DNA from: DASQPA01 sp963757335
Lineage (GTDB): Bacteria > Acidobacteriota > Thermoanaerobaculia > Multivoradales > UBA5704
Assembly (NCBI GenBank): GCA_963757335.1
Contig: CAVWRJ010000008.1
Coordinates: 310,001-374,000 of the forward strand
DNA length: 64,000 nucleotides
Direction of reading: 5' to 3'
The notes beneath the pieces are model-generated. The model made no database searches. It was not told the DNA's origin and saw only the letters and a list, made by a program, of their open reading frames with translations. Positions 54,622 through 64,000 of this stretch are shown here, piece by piece (within the stretch, counting starts at the first letter, position 1; the number at the start of each line of letters is the position of its first letter). A program made the translations under genes and the position numbers.

Positions 54622-55422
54622 CTATTCGTTCTGGCGCTGGATGAGGAGAAGGATGTCGGCGGCGGACCGCGGGCGGGGCGCCCGCGCGTTCGCCGCGCCT
54701 CGGGCCGGTTCCGGCTGAGGGGAGGAGCGGACGCCCGGCTCGGCGGCGGGCGCCCCGGAGGGGGGCACCTCGGCAGCCACGGCGGGCAGGGCCGGGGCTC
54801 CGGCGGGGAGAGCGACGCCCGGCACGGCGCGGGCCGGTTCCTCGGCCACGACCTCGCGCAGCCCGTCGCCCCGGCGCGATCCCTCGACCCAGGCGAGCAC
54901 CCCCGGCTCGCCGGGACGGGCGGGCTCGCCCCGCCGTCCTACCTTGCGGCTGAGGTCGAGGGCGTTCCCCGGCGAGAGGGCCGGCAGGGGCGATGTTGGA
55001 GACATTGGCGATAGGTGCACCCTCGCCAGTCGGGCGATGGCGAAGCGTTGGGGCAGCTCGAAGGCGAGCTCCTGGCGTTCGTCGCCGACCCGCAGCAGCA
55101 GCCTGGCGTTCCCGGTGGGAAGATCGGGGACCTTCCAGGTGACGCGGCGCAGGTCGCGGTCGAGGTGCGGCGTGATGCGGACGGGGTAGGTGGCGCCGCC
55201 GTCGAGCGAGAGGAAGGCCTCCCACTCCTCCCACTCCTTTTGCCGCAGGCCGGCGAGCGGCGCCCACTCCAGAGTCGCCGAAGATCCGGGCTCGAGGACC
55301 GCCCCTTCGCCGGGCGCGACGAGGCGCACGGGGAGGGGTGTGGCGGTCGCCGGGGCGGCCGAGAGCCCGATCGCAGAGGAGGGCGGCGGCGAGGAGCCGG
55401 CGGGAGAATCCGTCCATCATGT
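54622..55422 (-). CDS. Exported protein of unknown function between cse1 and the second array, frameshifted at the signal peptide
   Basis: From the ATG pair at 55419-55422 a signal peptide begins (MMDGFSRRLLAAALLC) and, after one indel near 55370-55390, continues as IGLSAAPATATPLP into the mature protein. The mature part (about 230 aa) has an Ig-like/beta-sandwich domain (RLVAPGEGAVLEPGSSATLEW, YPVRITPHLDRDLRRVTWKVP, ARLLLRVGDERQELAF) and a Pro/Ala-rich C-terminal tail ending ADILLLIQRQNE. No family recognised. It lies inside the CRISPR-cas region but its export signal argues against a role in interference. Confidence 0.6.
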
Positions 55423-55467
55423 CCCCCCTACGATACAGGGGTCGCACGAGAGCGGCAAGGAGACCGC

Positions 55468-55557
55468 GGTGCCATCCCCGCGACGGCGGGGAACGATCGA
55501 AGGGGGCAACGTGGGTCGCAGCCTCCCGCGGAGCATTCCCGCGGTTGCGGGGAACGG
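55468..55557 (-). CRISPR. Degenerate type I-E repeat pair, cse1 side (2 repeats, 1 spacer)
   Basis: Two repeats at 55468-55496 and 55530-55557 with a 33-bp spacer between and a 61-bp period. The first has the stem CCCCGC with GCGGGG around GACG; the second TTCCCGC with GCGGGGAA around GGTT, pairing through one wobble and one extra A-T pair. Same orientation as the array at 49567-49781. It lies upstream of the cas operon, separated from it by the exported-protein gene. Confidence 0.8.
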
Positions 55558-55682
55558 GTCTCGACTGTAGCAAGTTCGGCCTGCCGTTTCAGGGCACCGG
55601 AATCCGCGACTGGCATTCCGATTGAATCCTTCCACGGCGCGGGGACCCCGGAGGGCCGCCACAAATTTCTCCAACTCTCGCA

Positions 55683-57638
55683 ATGAAGTCCTGGAAAGCC
55701 ATCCTTCTCGGCCGCCGTCTGGCCACTCGTGAGCAGAACGAGCGCAAGCTCGGCGTCCTGGCCGGGGTGCCGGCCCTGGGTCTCGACGGCCTGGCCTCCT
55801 CGGCCTACGGCCCCGAGGCCGCCCTCACCATCCTTCTGTCCCTGGGGGTGGCAGGGCCGCGGTACATCGTTCCCATAACTCTCGTCCTCCTCACCCTTCT
55901 CGCCCTCCTCTACATCTCCTACCGCCAGACCCTCACCGCCTACCCTGGCGGCGGCGGTGCCTATACCGTCGCCCGGGAGAACCTGGGGGTGAACGCGGGG
56001 CTCCTGGCGGCGGCGGCGCTCATGCTCGACTACGTCTTGAACGTCGCGGTCGGTATCTCCGCCGGAGTGGCCGCCCTCGTCTCGGCCTTCCCGGCCCTCC
56101 ATTCCTACACCCTGTCGCTCTGCCTGCTGGCGCTCCTCCTCCTCACCCTGGTCAACCTGCGCGGCACCAAGGAGTCGGGCCTCGCCTTCGCCCTGCCGGC
56201 CTATCTCTTCCTCGCGAGCTTCTTCTTGATCCTTGGGATCGGCGTCGTCCGCGCCCTCCTCGCCGGGGGCCACCCGCGGCCGGTGGTCCCGCCGCCGCAC
56301 CTCGGCGCCGCGCTCGTCCCGGCGAGCCTGTGGCTTCTCATGCGGGCCTTCGCCAGCGGCTGCACGGCGATGACCGGGGTGGAGGCGGTGAGCAACGGCG
56401 TCAGCGCCTTCAAGGAGCCGCCGGTCCAGCACGCGCACCGCACGCTCACCGCCATCGTCGTCAGCCTCGGCATGCTCCTGGGCGGCATCGCCTACCTGTC
56501 GCACGCCTTCGGCATCGGCGCCATGGATCAGACGAAACCGGGCTATCAGAGTGTCCTGTCGCAGCTCGTGGCGGCAATCCTCGGGCGCCACGCCTTCTAC
56601 TACGTGGCGATCTGCAGCCTCCTCGCCGTGCTGACGCTCTCCGCCAACACGAGCTTCGTCGACTTTCCTCGGCTCTGCCGGCTGATCGCCCAGGATCGTT
56701 TTCTGCCCAAGGCCTTCACCGTCGTCGGCCGGCGGCTCGTGTTCTCGGTCGGCATCCTCTTCCTGACCGTCACCTCGGGGCTGCTGCTCGTCGTCTTCCG
56801 CGGCATCACCGACCGGCTGATCCCCCTCTTCGCGGTCGGCGCCTTCCTCGCCTTTACGCTCTCCCAGGCGGGGATGGTGATGCACTGGTGGCGCCGGCGA
56901 GCGGGTGGGGAGGGCCGTTCCGTGCATCGGCACCTGCTGGTGAACGCCACCGGCGCCGTGACGACCGGGGTGGCCCTCCTGGTGATCGTCGCCGCCAAGT
57001 TCGTCGAGGGCGCCTGGATCACGCTCCTCGCCCTCCCCGCCCTGATCTTCCTCTTCCGGACGGTCAAGAGCTACTACGACCGCCTCGGCCGCCGGCTCTG
57101 GGAGCCCCGGCCGCTCGACCTTGCCGCCAACCAGCCGCCGGTGGTGGTGATGCCGATGGAGAGCTGGAACAAGCTGGCCAAGAAGGCGCTCCGCTTCGGC
57201 ATGCTGCTCTCGCCCGAGGTGATCGCCGTCCACCTGAGCGCCGTCGACGGCCGCGACGTCGCCCCCGCCTCAGCCGCTGCGGCCGCCGCGACCTCCTCCG
57301 AAGGAGAGATGGAGACCCTGAAGGGTCAATGGCGCGAGGAGGTGGAGCAGCCCGCCCGGGAGGCGGGGGTGCCGGCGCCAAGGCTGGTTTTCTTGCGGTC
57401 GCCCTACCGGCGTTTCCTCGCGCCGCTGCTCCGCTTCCTCCGCCGGCTGGAGGAGGAGCACCCGGAGCGGGTGATCGCCATCCTCATCCCCCTGATGATC
57501 AAGCGCCACTGGTGGCAGCACCTGCTGCACAACCGGCGGGCCCGGCTGCTGCGCTCGGCGCTCCTCGCCGAGGGCGGACCGCGGATCGTGGTGATCGACG
57601 TGCCCTGGGACCTCGAAGGCGAAGACGCCCGGCGGTAG
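55683..57638 (+). CDS. APC-superfamily permease, KimA-like (potassium or amino-acid importer)
   Basis: A 651-aa inner-membrane transporter with about 12 helices (residues 25-470) and a C-terminal cytosolic domain (about 480-650). Diagnostic features: LDGLASSAYGPEAALTILL in helix 1, YRQTLTAYPGGGGAYTVARENLG in the loop after helix 2, GCTAMTGVEAVSNGV and SANTSFVDFPRLC. This set is closest to KimA-type potassium:proton symporters, in which the cytosolic domain binds c-di-AMP. A role in potassium uptake would fit a KdpDE-like system elsewhere in the window, but the substrate is not proven. Confidence 0.8.
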   Translation: MKSWKAILLGRRLATREQNERKLGVLAGVPALGLDGLASSAYGPEAALTILLSLGVAGPRYIVPITLVLLTLLALLYISYRQTLTAYPGGGGAYTVARENLGVNAGLLAAAALMLDYVLNVAVGISAGVAALVSAFPALHSYTLSLCLLALLLLTLVNLRGTKESGLAFALPAYLFLASFFLILGIGVVRALLAGGHPRPVVPPPHLGAALVPASLWLLMRAFASGCTAMTGVEAVSNGVSAFKEPPVQHAHRTLTAIVVSLGMLLGGIAYLSHAFGIGAMDQTKPGYQSVLSQLVAAILGRHAFYYVAICSLLAVLTLSANTSFVDFPRLCRLIAQDRFLPKAFTVVGRRLVFSVGILFLTVTSGLLLVVFRGITDRLIPLFAVGAFLAFTLSQAGMVMHWWRRRAGGEGRSVHRHLLVNATGAVTTGVALLVIVAAKFVEGAWITLLALPALIFLFRTVKSYYDRLGRRLWEPRPLDLAANQPPVVVMPMESWNKLAKKALRFGMLLSPEVIAVHLSAVDGRDVAPASAAAAAATSSEGEMETLKGQWREEVEQPAREAGVPAPRLVFLRSPYRRFLAPLLRFLRRLEEEHPERVIAILIPLMIKRHWWQHLLHNRRARLLRSALLAEGGPRIVVIDVPWDLEGEDARR

Positions 57639-57726
57639 GCCACGCTCCTCCGTGTTATCGTAGAGAAGACTCAACACAGGTCTTCGCGAACGAAAGCTGC
57701 GGCACGGCTTTAAGAGGGAGATCCAG

Positions 57727-58086
57727 ATGAAGCTGCTCGACATCTACGTGGAACACGCCGGCACCCGGGTCGATCTCAAGATGAAACCCAACGGCGATGT
57801 CGTGACCTACCTCGTGTTCGTCCGCAAGTTCACGACCGCCGGGCCGCTCCCCGAGGTAACCTGGTTCCCCGAGGACCTGGAGACGACGGGCTGCTCGATC
57901 ACCCTCGCCGCCGAGCGCGGCTACGACATCATTCTGAAGGCGACCGGCCGGCCCGGGGGGAACGCCGCCATCGATCCGCTGCTCGTTCTACACGACGCCG
58001 CCGGCAGCCGGTACACCGACCGTATCGACCTCCCCGAGGCCGAAGGTCCCGTCGTCGAGCGCGGCTGGTCGATCGCCATCCGGTGA
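57727..58086 (+). CDS. Conserved small protein of unknown function
   Basis: A 119-aa protein without signal or membrane segment, rich in beta-strand-like alternation (KLLDIYVEHAGTRVDLKM, VVTYLVFVRKF, SITLAAERGYDIILKA, DPLLVLHDAAGSRYTDRI). AAGAGGGAGA precedes ATG 57727. It is followed after 8 bases by the exported protein below, suggesting an operon. No family was recognised. Confidence 0.6.
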   Translation: MKLLDIYVEHAGTRVDLKMKPNGDVVTYLVFVRKFTTAGPLPEVTWFPEDLETTGCSITLAAERGYDIILKATGRPGGNAAIDPLLVLHDAAGSRYTDRIDLPEAEGPVVERGWSIAIR

Positions 58087-58094
58087 GGAACGCC

Positions 58095-59540
58095 ATGAAG
58101 ACGAGAATTCTCCCCGCTCTCCTCGCCCTCTCTGCCGTCGCCTTCGCTTCCCTGCCGCTCCGCGCGGTCGATTGCGGGATCGAGCCGCCGCCCGGCGACT
58201 GCACCTTAAAGCAGATCTACAGCGCGCTCTACGATAAGGCGTTTCCCGGCGCCACCACCGCCGACGTGGCCAAGGCGGTCGTCAACGCCAACGTGGCGAC
58301 GACGACCCCCGACACCTTCGCCGGCGTCGTTCACTCGACCTACCAGGACTTCCTCAACCTGTTCAGCTTCGCCGTCAACCAGGTGGACCAGTCGAAGGAC
58401 GGGCAGGCCCTAGTCGTCCGCTTCAACCCGCTCCGCGACGGCACCAACCTCCTGGGCCTCTCGATCACCGCCGCGAAGCCCGTGATCTCGGACCTCGTCG
58501 CCAACGCCATTCCCGAAGCGGACCGCGCCGCCACCCTGGGGAAGCTGCAGGTCCGGCAGGGGGACCTGGACGACATCACCTACGCCGTCGCCTACTCGGT
58601 GGAGTCGACGACCTGTTCCTGGGAGCAGCCCACGAAGCGCTGCTGGGGCCGGCGGCCGGACACCTACCGCCCGATGCTGGCCCGGGTCCTCGCCGACAGC
58701 TCGGACAGCAACGACGTCGTCCTCGCCCCCGAGGACATCCTTCGGCTGGCCGACCTCGTGGGCCTCGCGGGCGGCACGGGTTCCCCGCTCGCCGGGAAGC
58801 TCTCGGCGGTCAAGCCGGAGAACCGGGCCGCCGTGCTCGAATTCCTCCGCACCTTGGCTGCGACCAGCATCCAATCGACCCTCAATACCAAAGCGATGTT
58901 CGCCAAGAGCGGCATCGACAAGCTGGCGAGCCTCATCGACAACCAGCCGCAGCTCGCGGCGACCGCCACCTACGAGGATCCCGGCACCTACGGGGGGCCG
59001 ACCGACCTCGGTCTCTCGCTCGAATTGCAGTTCGGCAACGACAACCTGAACGCCCTCAGGAAAGAGAGCGGCGGGTCGATCGAGAGCGCGCTCGCCGGGC
59101 TCCGGACGCGGGCCCAGAACGGTCTTTCGACCGGCAAGTTCGTCCTGACCGCGAGCTACGAGCGGCGCGACCCCTACACTCTCGACAAGCTCGGCCTCAC
59201 GCCCCCCGTCGCCGGCTTCACTCCGATCGACGTGAAGCGGACCTCCGAGCTTCACGCCAGGCTGCAATGGGGCCGCCTGCTCGACGGCCAGATCGGCGCC
59301 CGGAACCCGCGTTTCGACCTCTCGGCCGAGGGCATCGAGACGCGGGACGACCAGATCCGGACCAAGAGCCGCTGGGTGGCGACGGCGACCCTCACCGTCC
59401 CCCTGGGGGACCAGATGAGCCTCCCGCTCTCCCTCAACTATGCCAACAAGCCGGAGTTCTTGACCGGTCAGCGCCAGCAGTTCGGCGCTCACCTGGGAGT
59501 GACCTACCGGCTGCCGTGGGAGAAGGGGACGACGCCGTAG
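58095..59540 (+). CDS. Exported protein with a beta-rich C-terminal half, unknown function
   Basis: A 481-aa protein with a signal peptide (MKTRILPALLALSAVAFAS and LPLRA). The N-terminal half is mixed helix and strand with three Cys pairs possible. The C-terminal 150 residues alternate (GKFVLTASYERRD, LHARLQWGRLLDG, WVATATLTVPLGD, PLSLNYANKPEF, QFGAHLGVTYRLPW) like outer-membrane strands, but the last residues are polar rather than aromatic. Possibly an outer-membrane barrel or a beta-sandwich. The start at ATG 58095 follows GGTGAGGA. Function unknown. Confidence 0.62.
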   Translation: MKTRILPALLALSAVAFASLPLRAVDCGIEPPPGDCTLKQIYSALYDKAFPGATTADVAKAVVNANVATTTPDTFAGVVHSTYQDFLNLFSFAVNQVDQSKDGQALVVRFNPLRDGTNLLGLSITAAKPVISDLVANAIPEADRAATLGKLQVRQGDLDDITYAVAYSVESTTCSWEQPTKRCWGRRPDTYRPMLARVLADSSDSNDVVLAPEDILRLADLVGLAGGTGSPLAGKLSAVKPENRAAVLEFLRTLAATSIQSTLNTKAMFAKSGIDKLASLIDNQPQLAATATYEDPGTYGGPTDLGLSLELQFGNDNLNALRKESGGSIESALAGLRTRAQNGLSTGKFVLTASYERRDPYTLDKLGLTPPVAGFTPIDVKRTSELHARLQWGRLLDGQIGARNPRFDLSAEGIETRDDQIRTKSRWVATATLTVPLGDQMSLPLSLNYANKPEFLTGQRQQFGAHLGVTYRLPWEKGTTP

Positions 59541-59555
59541 GCCAGGAGCCCAGGC

Positions 59556-61433
59556 CTACCGTCGGTTCCCAATCATCACCCGCAGCTGCCGCAGCCGAGC
59601 ATCGAGCTGCTCCGGACTGACGTTCGCGTATTTGGCGGGTAGCAGCCTCCGGCTGGAGGACTCGAAGACGGCGAGGAGCTCCATGTACTCCAGGAGCTCC
59701 ACGTCCCGGCTCGGGAAGTAGTCGGCCGCAGCGGCGATGAAGTTGTCGGCGGTCACCGGGGCGTCGCTGTCCGCGGCGCGGGCGGCGTCGTCGTTGGCGA
59801 GGAGGAGGACGGCCTCGACGTCGGCGTTCGAGTAGCCCACGAGCTTGGCTGCGAAGCGGTCGCGGATCGAAGCGAAGTCGACGTCGGTCTGGATCCGGTT
59901 CTTCCGCACCAGGGCGCGGGCCACCTCCTCGACCTCCTCGGGGGTCTGCGAGTAGAGGAAGGGGATCTTGCGATCGAGCCGGCCGGCGCGCTTCAAGTCC
60001 ACGTCGAGCTTGTCCGGCCGGTTGGTCATAACGAGGAAGAGGATGCGGCCGCGGTTCGCCGTGTCGCTCATGAACTCCTTGATCCGCGCGATCACCCGCG
60101 ACGAGGTGCCGCCGTCGGTCTCCCCGTCCCCCCCTCCGAAGGCCCGGTCGCCCTCGTCGATGATCACCACCACCTGGCCGATCGCCTTGATGACGGTCAG
60201 GATGCGCTCCAGGTTCCCCTCGGTCGCCCCCACCCACTTCGAGCGGAAGTTCTTGAGCTTGATCGTCGTCAGCCCGCACTCCTTGGCGAAGGCCTCGGCG
60301 ACGAAGGTCTTCCCCGTCCCCATGGGGCCGGTGAAGAGGATGCCCATGGGCACCCGGCTCGTCCGCCCCTCCCTGATGCTCTCGGCGATCACCCGGAGGT
60401 CGCTTTTGACCTCCTCCATCCCACCCACCACCTCGAAGCCGTGCTCGGGCTCGACGAACTCGATGAGCCCGAAGCACTCGCGCTCGAGGATCTCTCTCTT
60501 GCGCCGCGCGATCAGCTTGTCGGCTTCCAGGCGCAGACGGTCGGCGGAGGAGGTGGCGGGGTCGGCCGGGAGCGCGGCGCCGGGGGCGAGGAGCTTCTTG
60601 ATCTCCTCGCGCTGGAGCCCAGCGGTCAGCGCCGCCAGCCGGTGGGCGCGCTCCGCCGCGTCCGGCCCGCCGCCGAGGATGCCGGCGATGAACGCCTCGC
60701 GCTCGGCGTTCTCCTCGACCGCGGGGGGCGGCGGAGTGAGAATGGAGGCAATCTGGATCACCTTCAAGCCGCCGGTGATCTCGGCGTAGCGGTCGGCGTC
60801 CTTGTCGGAGAGACGGGGATCGGCGGCCTGGGCGGCGGCGCGGCGGGTGTCCCGGTCGGGCATGGGGATCTCGACCACCGCCACCTTGGGGTTCGCCACC
60901 AGCTTGGGTGCCAGCTCCGTCAGGTTCTCCGCAAGGAGGAGGACGACGTTGTCGCCGCGCTCGATCTCGGGGAGGAAGGACCAGCGATGGAGGGTGACCA
61001 CCGAGGCGCGGTCGGTGTCGGCCTGGAAGCTCGGGTCGCCGGCCGGCGTCAGGGCCTCGGCGTACTCCAGGAGGACCGCCACCCTTGACGACGAGACGAG
61101 GAGCCGCTCCAGGGTGGCGAGCACCCGGCCCTTGCCGGGATCGAGGCTCGCCAGCTCTTCGGTATTCGAGGCATTCGAGTCGAAGGCACCGATCCGGGGC
61201 GGCGACTTGGCGTAGCGGATGCCGGTCGCCACGTTGTAGACCGCGATCGTATCCTTGCTGTCGCGGAGCAGGACGTCGGTCAAGAACTCGGTGAGGCCGA
61301 GCATCCGCCGGTCGTTGAGCACGGCGTCGTAGACGTTGCCGTAGAGGATGAACATCGAGGACTCGCCGCGCAGATAGCGGCGGCGCAGGTCCTCGGCCCA
61401 GGCGGGCAGGGTGCGGGGCTCGGGGCTCGGCAT
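59556..61433 (-). CDS. AAA+ ATPase with one degenerate and one active module
   Basis: A 625-aa protein. An N-terminal AAA-like module (about 25-230) has a beta strand FILYGNVYD and a Walker-B-like [11 protein letters not shown] but no Walker A. The C-terminal module (about 330-580) is complete: GPMGTGKT (369-376), [12 protein letters not shown] (421-432), sensor-1 Asn in VMTNRPD and Arg finger region [10 protein letters not shown]. The closest architecture is Cdc48/FtsH-type remodelling ATPases, but no protease or substrate domain is present. It is the last gene of the minus-strand run that begins with the ABC transporter. Confidence 0.82.
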   Translation of the reverse strand: MPSPEPRTLPAWAEDLRRRYLRGESSMFILYGNVYDAVLNDRRMLGLTEFLTDVLLRDSKDTIAVYNVATGIRYAKSPPRIGAFDSNASNTEELASLDPGKGRVLATLERLLVSSSRVAVLLEYAEALTPAGDPSFQADTDRASVVTLHRWSFLPEIERGDNVVLLLAENLTELAPKLVANPKVAVVEIPMPDRDTRRAAAQAADPRLSDKDADRYAEITGGLKVIQIASILTPPPPAVEENAEREAFIAGILGGGPDAAERAHRLAALTAGLQREEIKKLLAPGAALPADPATSSADRLRLEADKLIARRKREILERECFGLIEFVEPEHGFEVVGGMEEVKSDLRVIAESIREGRTSRVPMGILFTGPMGTGKTFVAEAFAKECGLTTIKLKNFRSKWVGATEGNLERILTVIKAIGQVVVIIDEGDRAFGGGDGETDGGTSSRVIARIKEFMSDTANRGRILFLVMTNRPDKLDVDLKRAGRLDRKIPFLYSQTPEEVEEVARALVRKNRIQTDVDFASIRDRFAAKLVGYSNADVEAVLLLANDDAARAADSDAPVTADNFIAAAADYFPSRDVELLEYMELLAVFESSSRRLLPAKYANVSPEQLDARLRQLRVMIGNRR

Positions 61434-61441
61434 GGCAATCC

Positions 61442-61735
61442 TCAGCGGGAGCTCAACGGTTCAGGTGATCGAGGCCGCGCCGCCGCTTTCGCCGCGCGAG
61501 CCCTCGAACGGCGTAGAGGGAGGGTTGAAGCTTTGGCGATGTTGATCAACGCGCGAAGCGCTTCGTTCACCGCCACGTCATTGGGGAACGCCTCTGCGAC
61601 CTCGGGGTCGAGAACCACAACGTTGGTCGCTGCGGCGATGGGGCCCGCGTACTTTCCGCGTACCATTTTCCCGAAATCGGAGCGCTTGTACTCTGGGCGA
61701 AGCTCGTCAGGTTGAGATGGATTAGCCTTCTTCAT
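61442..61735 (-). CDS. brnA: BrnA-like antitoxin
   Basis: A 97-aa protein downstream of a BrnT toxin. KRSDFGKMVRGKYAG is followed by VVVLDPEVAEAFPNDVAVNEALRALINIA, a ribbon-helix-helix-like segment, as in BrnA-type antitoxins. The C-terminus is basic. It overlaps the toxin end by 14 bases and lies 8 bases before the AAA+ gene. Confidence 0.75.
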   Translation of the reverse strand: MKKANPSQPDELRPEYKRSDFGKMVRGKYAGPIAAATNVVVLDPEVAEAFPNDVAVNEALRALINIAKASTLPLRRSRARAAKAAARPRSPEPLSSR

Positions 61736-61994
61736 AAAGCTTCCGTTCAGGTTTCGTTGCACTGCGTGCATTGATGATGCGAATGAGGCCGCCGTGCTCG
61801 GTATGGGCGACGACTAGAAGACGCGCTTGGGATGATACGCCGAACGTGACATACCGAGTCTCGCCGGAGGAGTGATCGGGATCCTGGCCGGTCAGCGCGA
61901 GGTCGTCGCGGAGGGCGGTGGTTGCCTCCTCGAACGAGATACCATGCTTCCGCAGATTCGCGGTAGCCTTCCGCTGATCCCATTCGAAGCGCAT
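61722..61994 (-). CDS. brnT: BrnT family ribonuclease toxin
   Basis: A 90-aa BrnT: FEWDQRKATANLRKHGISFEEA, then DPDHSSGETRYVTFGVSSQARLLVVAHTEHGGLIRIINARSATKPERKLYEE, the full family pattern (positions 3-24 and 38-89). A bacterial RNase fold toxin controlled by BrnA. It starts 7 bases after the coiled-coil membrane gene and is co-directional with its neighbours, so the toxin-antitoxin pair is embedded inside a longer operon. Confidence 0.9.
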   Translation of the reverse strand: MRFEWDQRKATANLRKHGISFEEATTALRDDLALTGQDPDHSSGETRYVTFGVSSQARLLVVAHTEHGGLIRIINARSATKPERKLYEEG

Positions 61995-62001
61995 AGCCCA
62001 T

Positions 62002-63015
62002 TCACCGCTCGATCGTGGCGAGGAGCTTCTCGGTGTCGGCGGCGGTCTGCTTGACCGATTCGACGCCGTCCAGAAGCTCGTCGAGCTGCCCCGAGAGCTC
62101 CTGCGGCGACTGCATGGTGACGATCTGATCGGCGATCAGCTGGAAGGAGTTCGAGATCAGGTCGAGCTGGCCGCGCGCCACCTCCAGGTAGCGGTGGATC
62201 TCGGTGATCTTCTCGATCCGCTTGTTGAGGATCGAGAGGTTCTTCCTGGCGATGCCGGTCTGCTGGTCGTCCGCCGGGGCAGTGGCCCCGGTGGCGGCTC
62301 CGGGACTGGCGGGACCGGCGGAGCCGAGGGCCTGCTCGATCCGCCGCTTGTCGGCCGCCAGCCGGTGCTCGTCGACCGAGCCCAGGTACTCTTCGTAACG
62401 GGCGCAGGTGATCGAGAGGTCGATGAAGGCGCTGACCAGGCGGTCGGTCTTGTCGAGCTCGCCGCGCAGCATCTCGCCGGCAAAGGAGGGGTTCTGCGCC
62501 GCCAGGCGGCGGATCTCCCGCTGGCCGTCGAGGAGCTCCATCACCCGCTGCCGCGCCTCGGGCGCGAGGATCGAGAGGCGGGCGTTCCTCGCCCGCTCCT
62601 CCGCCTCCTGCTGCAGCTTCTCGACCTGCGGGTCCCAGAAGGCCCGGCGCAGCAGGCTCGACTCGGGGGCATGGAGCATCCACAGCCCTTCGAGGCCGAG
62701 GGTCGCGAGGGCGAGGAGGGGGTTCAAGGTGAGCACCGAGGCGGCGATCCCGCCGGTCAGGAGCGAGAGGTTGTAGGGGTTTTGAAAGGCGAGCTTCCAG
62801 TAGGGCCGCTTCTCGGCGCTCACCGTCCGCGCCCACTCGGCGGTGGTCTTCGCCGTCGTCAGGAGGTCGGTGTCGGGACCGAGGGCCTGGGCCGGCAGGT
62901 TCGCTCGCACCGGGGTCGCCGGCTTTGTCGATGTCGCCGATGTCGCAGACGTTGCCGACGTGGCCGGCGTCGCCGGTCTCGTCGGGGTCCGCGGTCGATT
63001 GCCGGAGCTCTCCAT
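62002..63015 (-). CDS. Membrane protein with coiled coils, unknown function
   Basis: A 337-aa protein. The first 35 residues are a Thr/Ala/Pro/Ser tract coded by 9-bp units (TPATSATSATSATSTKP). A hydrophobic pair of helices (about 82-112) follows FQNPYNLSLLTG. The rest is helical and strongly coiled-coil (VEKLQQEAEERARNARLS, ADKRRIEQALGS, ILNKRIEKITEIHRYLEV, LLDGVESVKQTAADTEKL). It starts 9 bases after the ABC ATPase gene. It may be a scaffold between the transporter and the AAA+ protein; this is inferred from order alone. Confidence 0.6.
   Translation of the reverse strand: MESSGNRPRTPTRPATPATSATSATSATSTKPATPVRANLPAQALGPDTDLLTTAKTTAEWARTVSAEKRPYWKLAFQNPYNLSLLTGGIAASVLTLNPLLALATLGLEGLWMLHAPESSLLRRAFWDPQVEKLQQEAEERARNARLSILAPEARQRVMELLDGQREIRRLAAQNPSFAGEMLRGELDKTDRLVSAFIDLSITCARYEEYLGSVDEHRLAADKRRIEQALGSAGPASPGAATGATAPADDQQTGIARKNLSILNKRIEKITEIHRYLEVARGQLDLISNSFQLIADQIVTMQSPQELSGQLDELLDGVESVKQTAADTEKLLATIER
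62931..62984. repeat. Six 9-bp units at the start of the coiled-coil protein gene
   Basis: Units ATGTCGCCG, ATGTCGCAG, ACGTTGCCG, ACGTGGCCG, GCGTCGCCG and GTCTCGTCG run in frame and code for a Thr-Ser/Pro-Ala linker on the minus strand. Confidence 0.75.
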
Positions 63016-63024
63016 CTGGAGATT

Positions 63025-63948
<924 letters not shown>

Positions 63949-63952
<4 letters not shown>

Positions 63953-64000
63953 GCCGCCTCCCGCCAGCCGAAGAGCAGCGAGCTCAACGTGCGGATGATG
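63949..64000 (-). CDS. ABC transporter permease, C-terminal end
   Basis: The minus-strand frame entering from the window edge reads IIRTLSSLLFGWREAA and stops at 63949-63951, overlapping the ATPase start. This matches the last residues of a binding-protein-dependent permease of the SsuC/NrtB kind; the rest lies outside the window. Confidence 0.6.

Noticed and set aside
54503..55422. A decayed cas3 upstream of cse1
   Set aside because: The region encodes a signal peptide and a beta-sandwich protein; no HD or helicase motifs were seen in any frame.
49567..55557. CRISPR-associated transposon (Tn7-like I-E)
   Set aside because: No tnsA, tnsB, tnsC or tniQ-like genes and no transposon ends were seen within the window, although a Cascade lacking cas3 prompted the idea.
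59434..60477. Second ATPase-like open frame overlapping the AAA+ gene
   Set aside because: It is a frame-shifted reading of the same DNA; the AAA+ motifs are all in the 59556-61433 frame.

Overview
The window is about 64 kb of high-GC DNA from a Gram-negative-type bacterium: it encodes a porin-like barrel, a TonB-dependent receptor, a CzcCBA-type RND efflux pump and other envelope proteins. Two short peptides carry the KKxxLNxETLxxL leader of class I lanthipeptide-like precursors. Together with several PIN-type toxin modules, a Uma2 protein and abundant cysteine-rich mini-proteins, this would fit Acidobacteriota (for example Thermoanaerobaculia). That placement is an inference with modest confidence. 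No rRNA, tRNA, insertion sequence or prophage was seen.

Layout. 1-5 kb: the end of a porin, DNA polymerase X, a lanthipeptide-like precursor, a DoxX-like protein, rlmN, and a degenerate 21-22 bp tandem array. 5-13.3 kb: an RlpA-like protein, a secreted Cys-rich peptide, an SRPBCC/alcohol dehydrogenase/SDR operon, and a translationally coupled PQQ-type dehydrogenase, cytochrome c and TonB receptor operon. 13.4-16.3 kb: a tandem (one active, one dead) RNase H gene, two VapBC-like modules that share operator half-sites and a duplicated upstream element, and a second lanthipeptide-like precursor. 16.3-24.6 kb: ligA, a YihY-family protein, an acyltransferase with an SCP2 protein, a GT2 glycosyltransferase, a PoxB-like ThDP enzyme and a third VapBC module. 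24.6-36.6 kb: a pRiA4b ORF-3 protein, a Uma2 protein, a second 21-bp array, a FAD/Fe-S oxidoreductase, a Cu/Ag-type P-type ATPase, a retropepsin-like protein, a Septu-like ATPase/HNH pair, a cation diffusion facilitator and a DinB protein. 36.5-41.6 kb: M1 and S9 peptidases. 41.6-49.6 kb: a KdpDE-like two-component system followed by czcCBA and a PII-like gene. 49.6-55.6 kb: a type I-E Cascade operon without cas3, cas1 or cas2, flanked on both sides by very short degenerate repeat arrays. 55.7-64 kb: a KimA-like permease, an uncharacterised envelope pair, and an ABC transporter operon running into a coiled-coil membrane protein, an embedded BrnTA module and an AAA+ ATPase.

The most unusual features are the Cascade-only CRISPR locus with covarying repeat stems, the two degenerate 21-22 bp arrays that share a GAGTC/GACTC core, the 9-bp periodic tracts inside at least six coding regions, the shared operators of the toxin-antitoxin modules, and a 21-bp direct repeat offset by 33 bp ahead of the efflux operon. 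At least fifteen reading frames break inside otherwise well-conserved genes. This suggests indel errors in an assembly rather than mass gene decay, so frameshifted genes are annotated over their whole inferred span.
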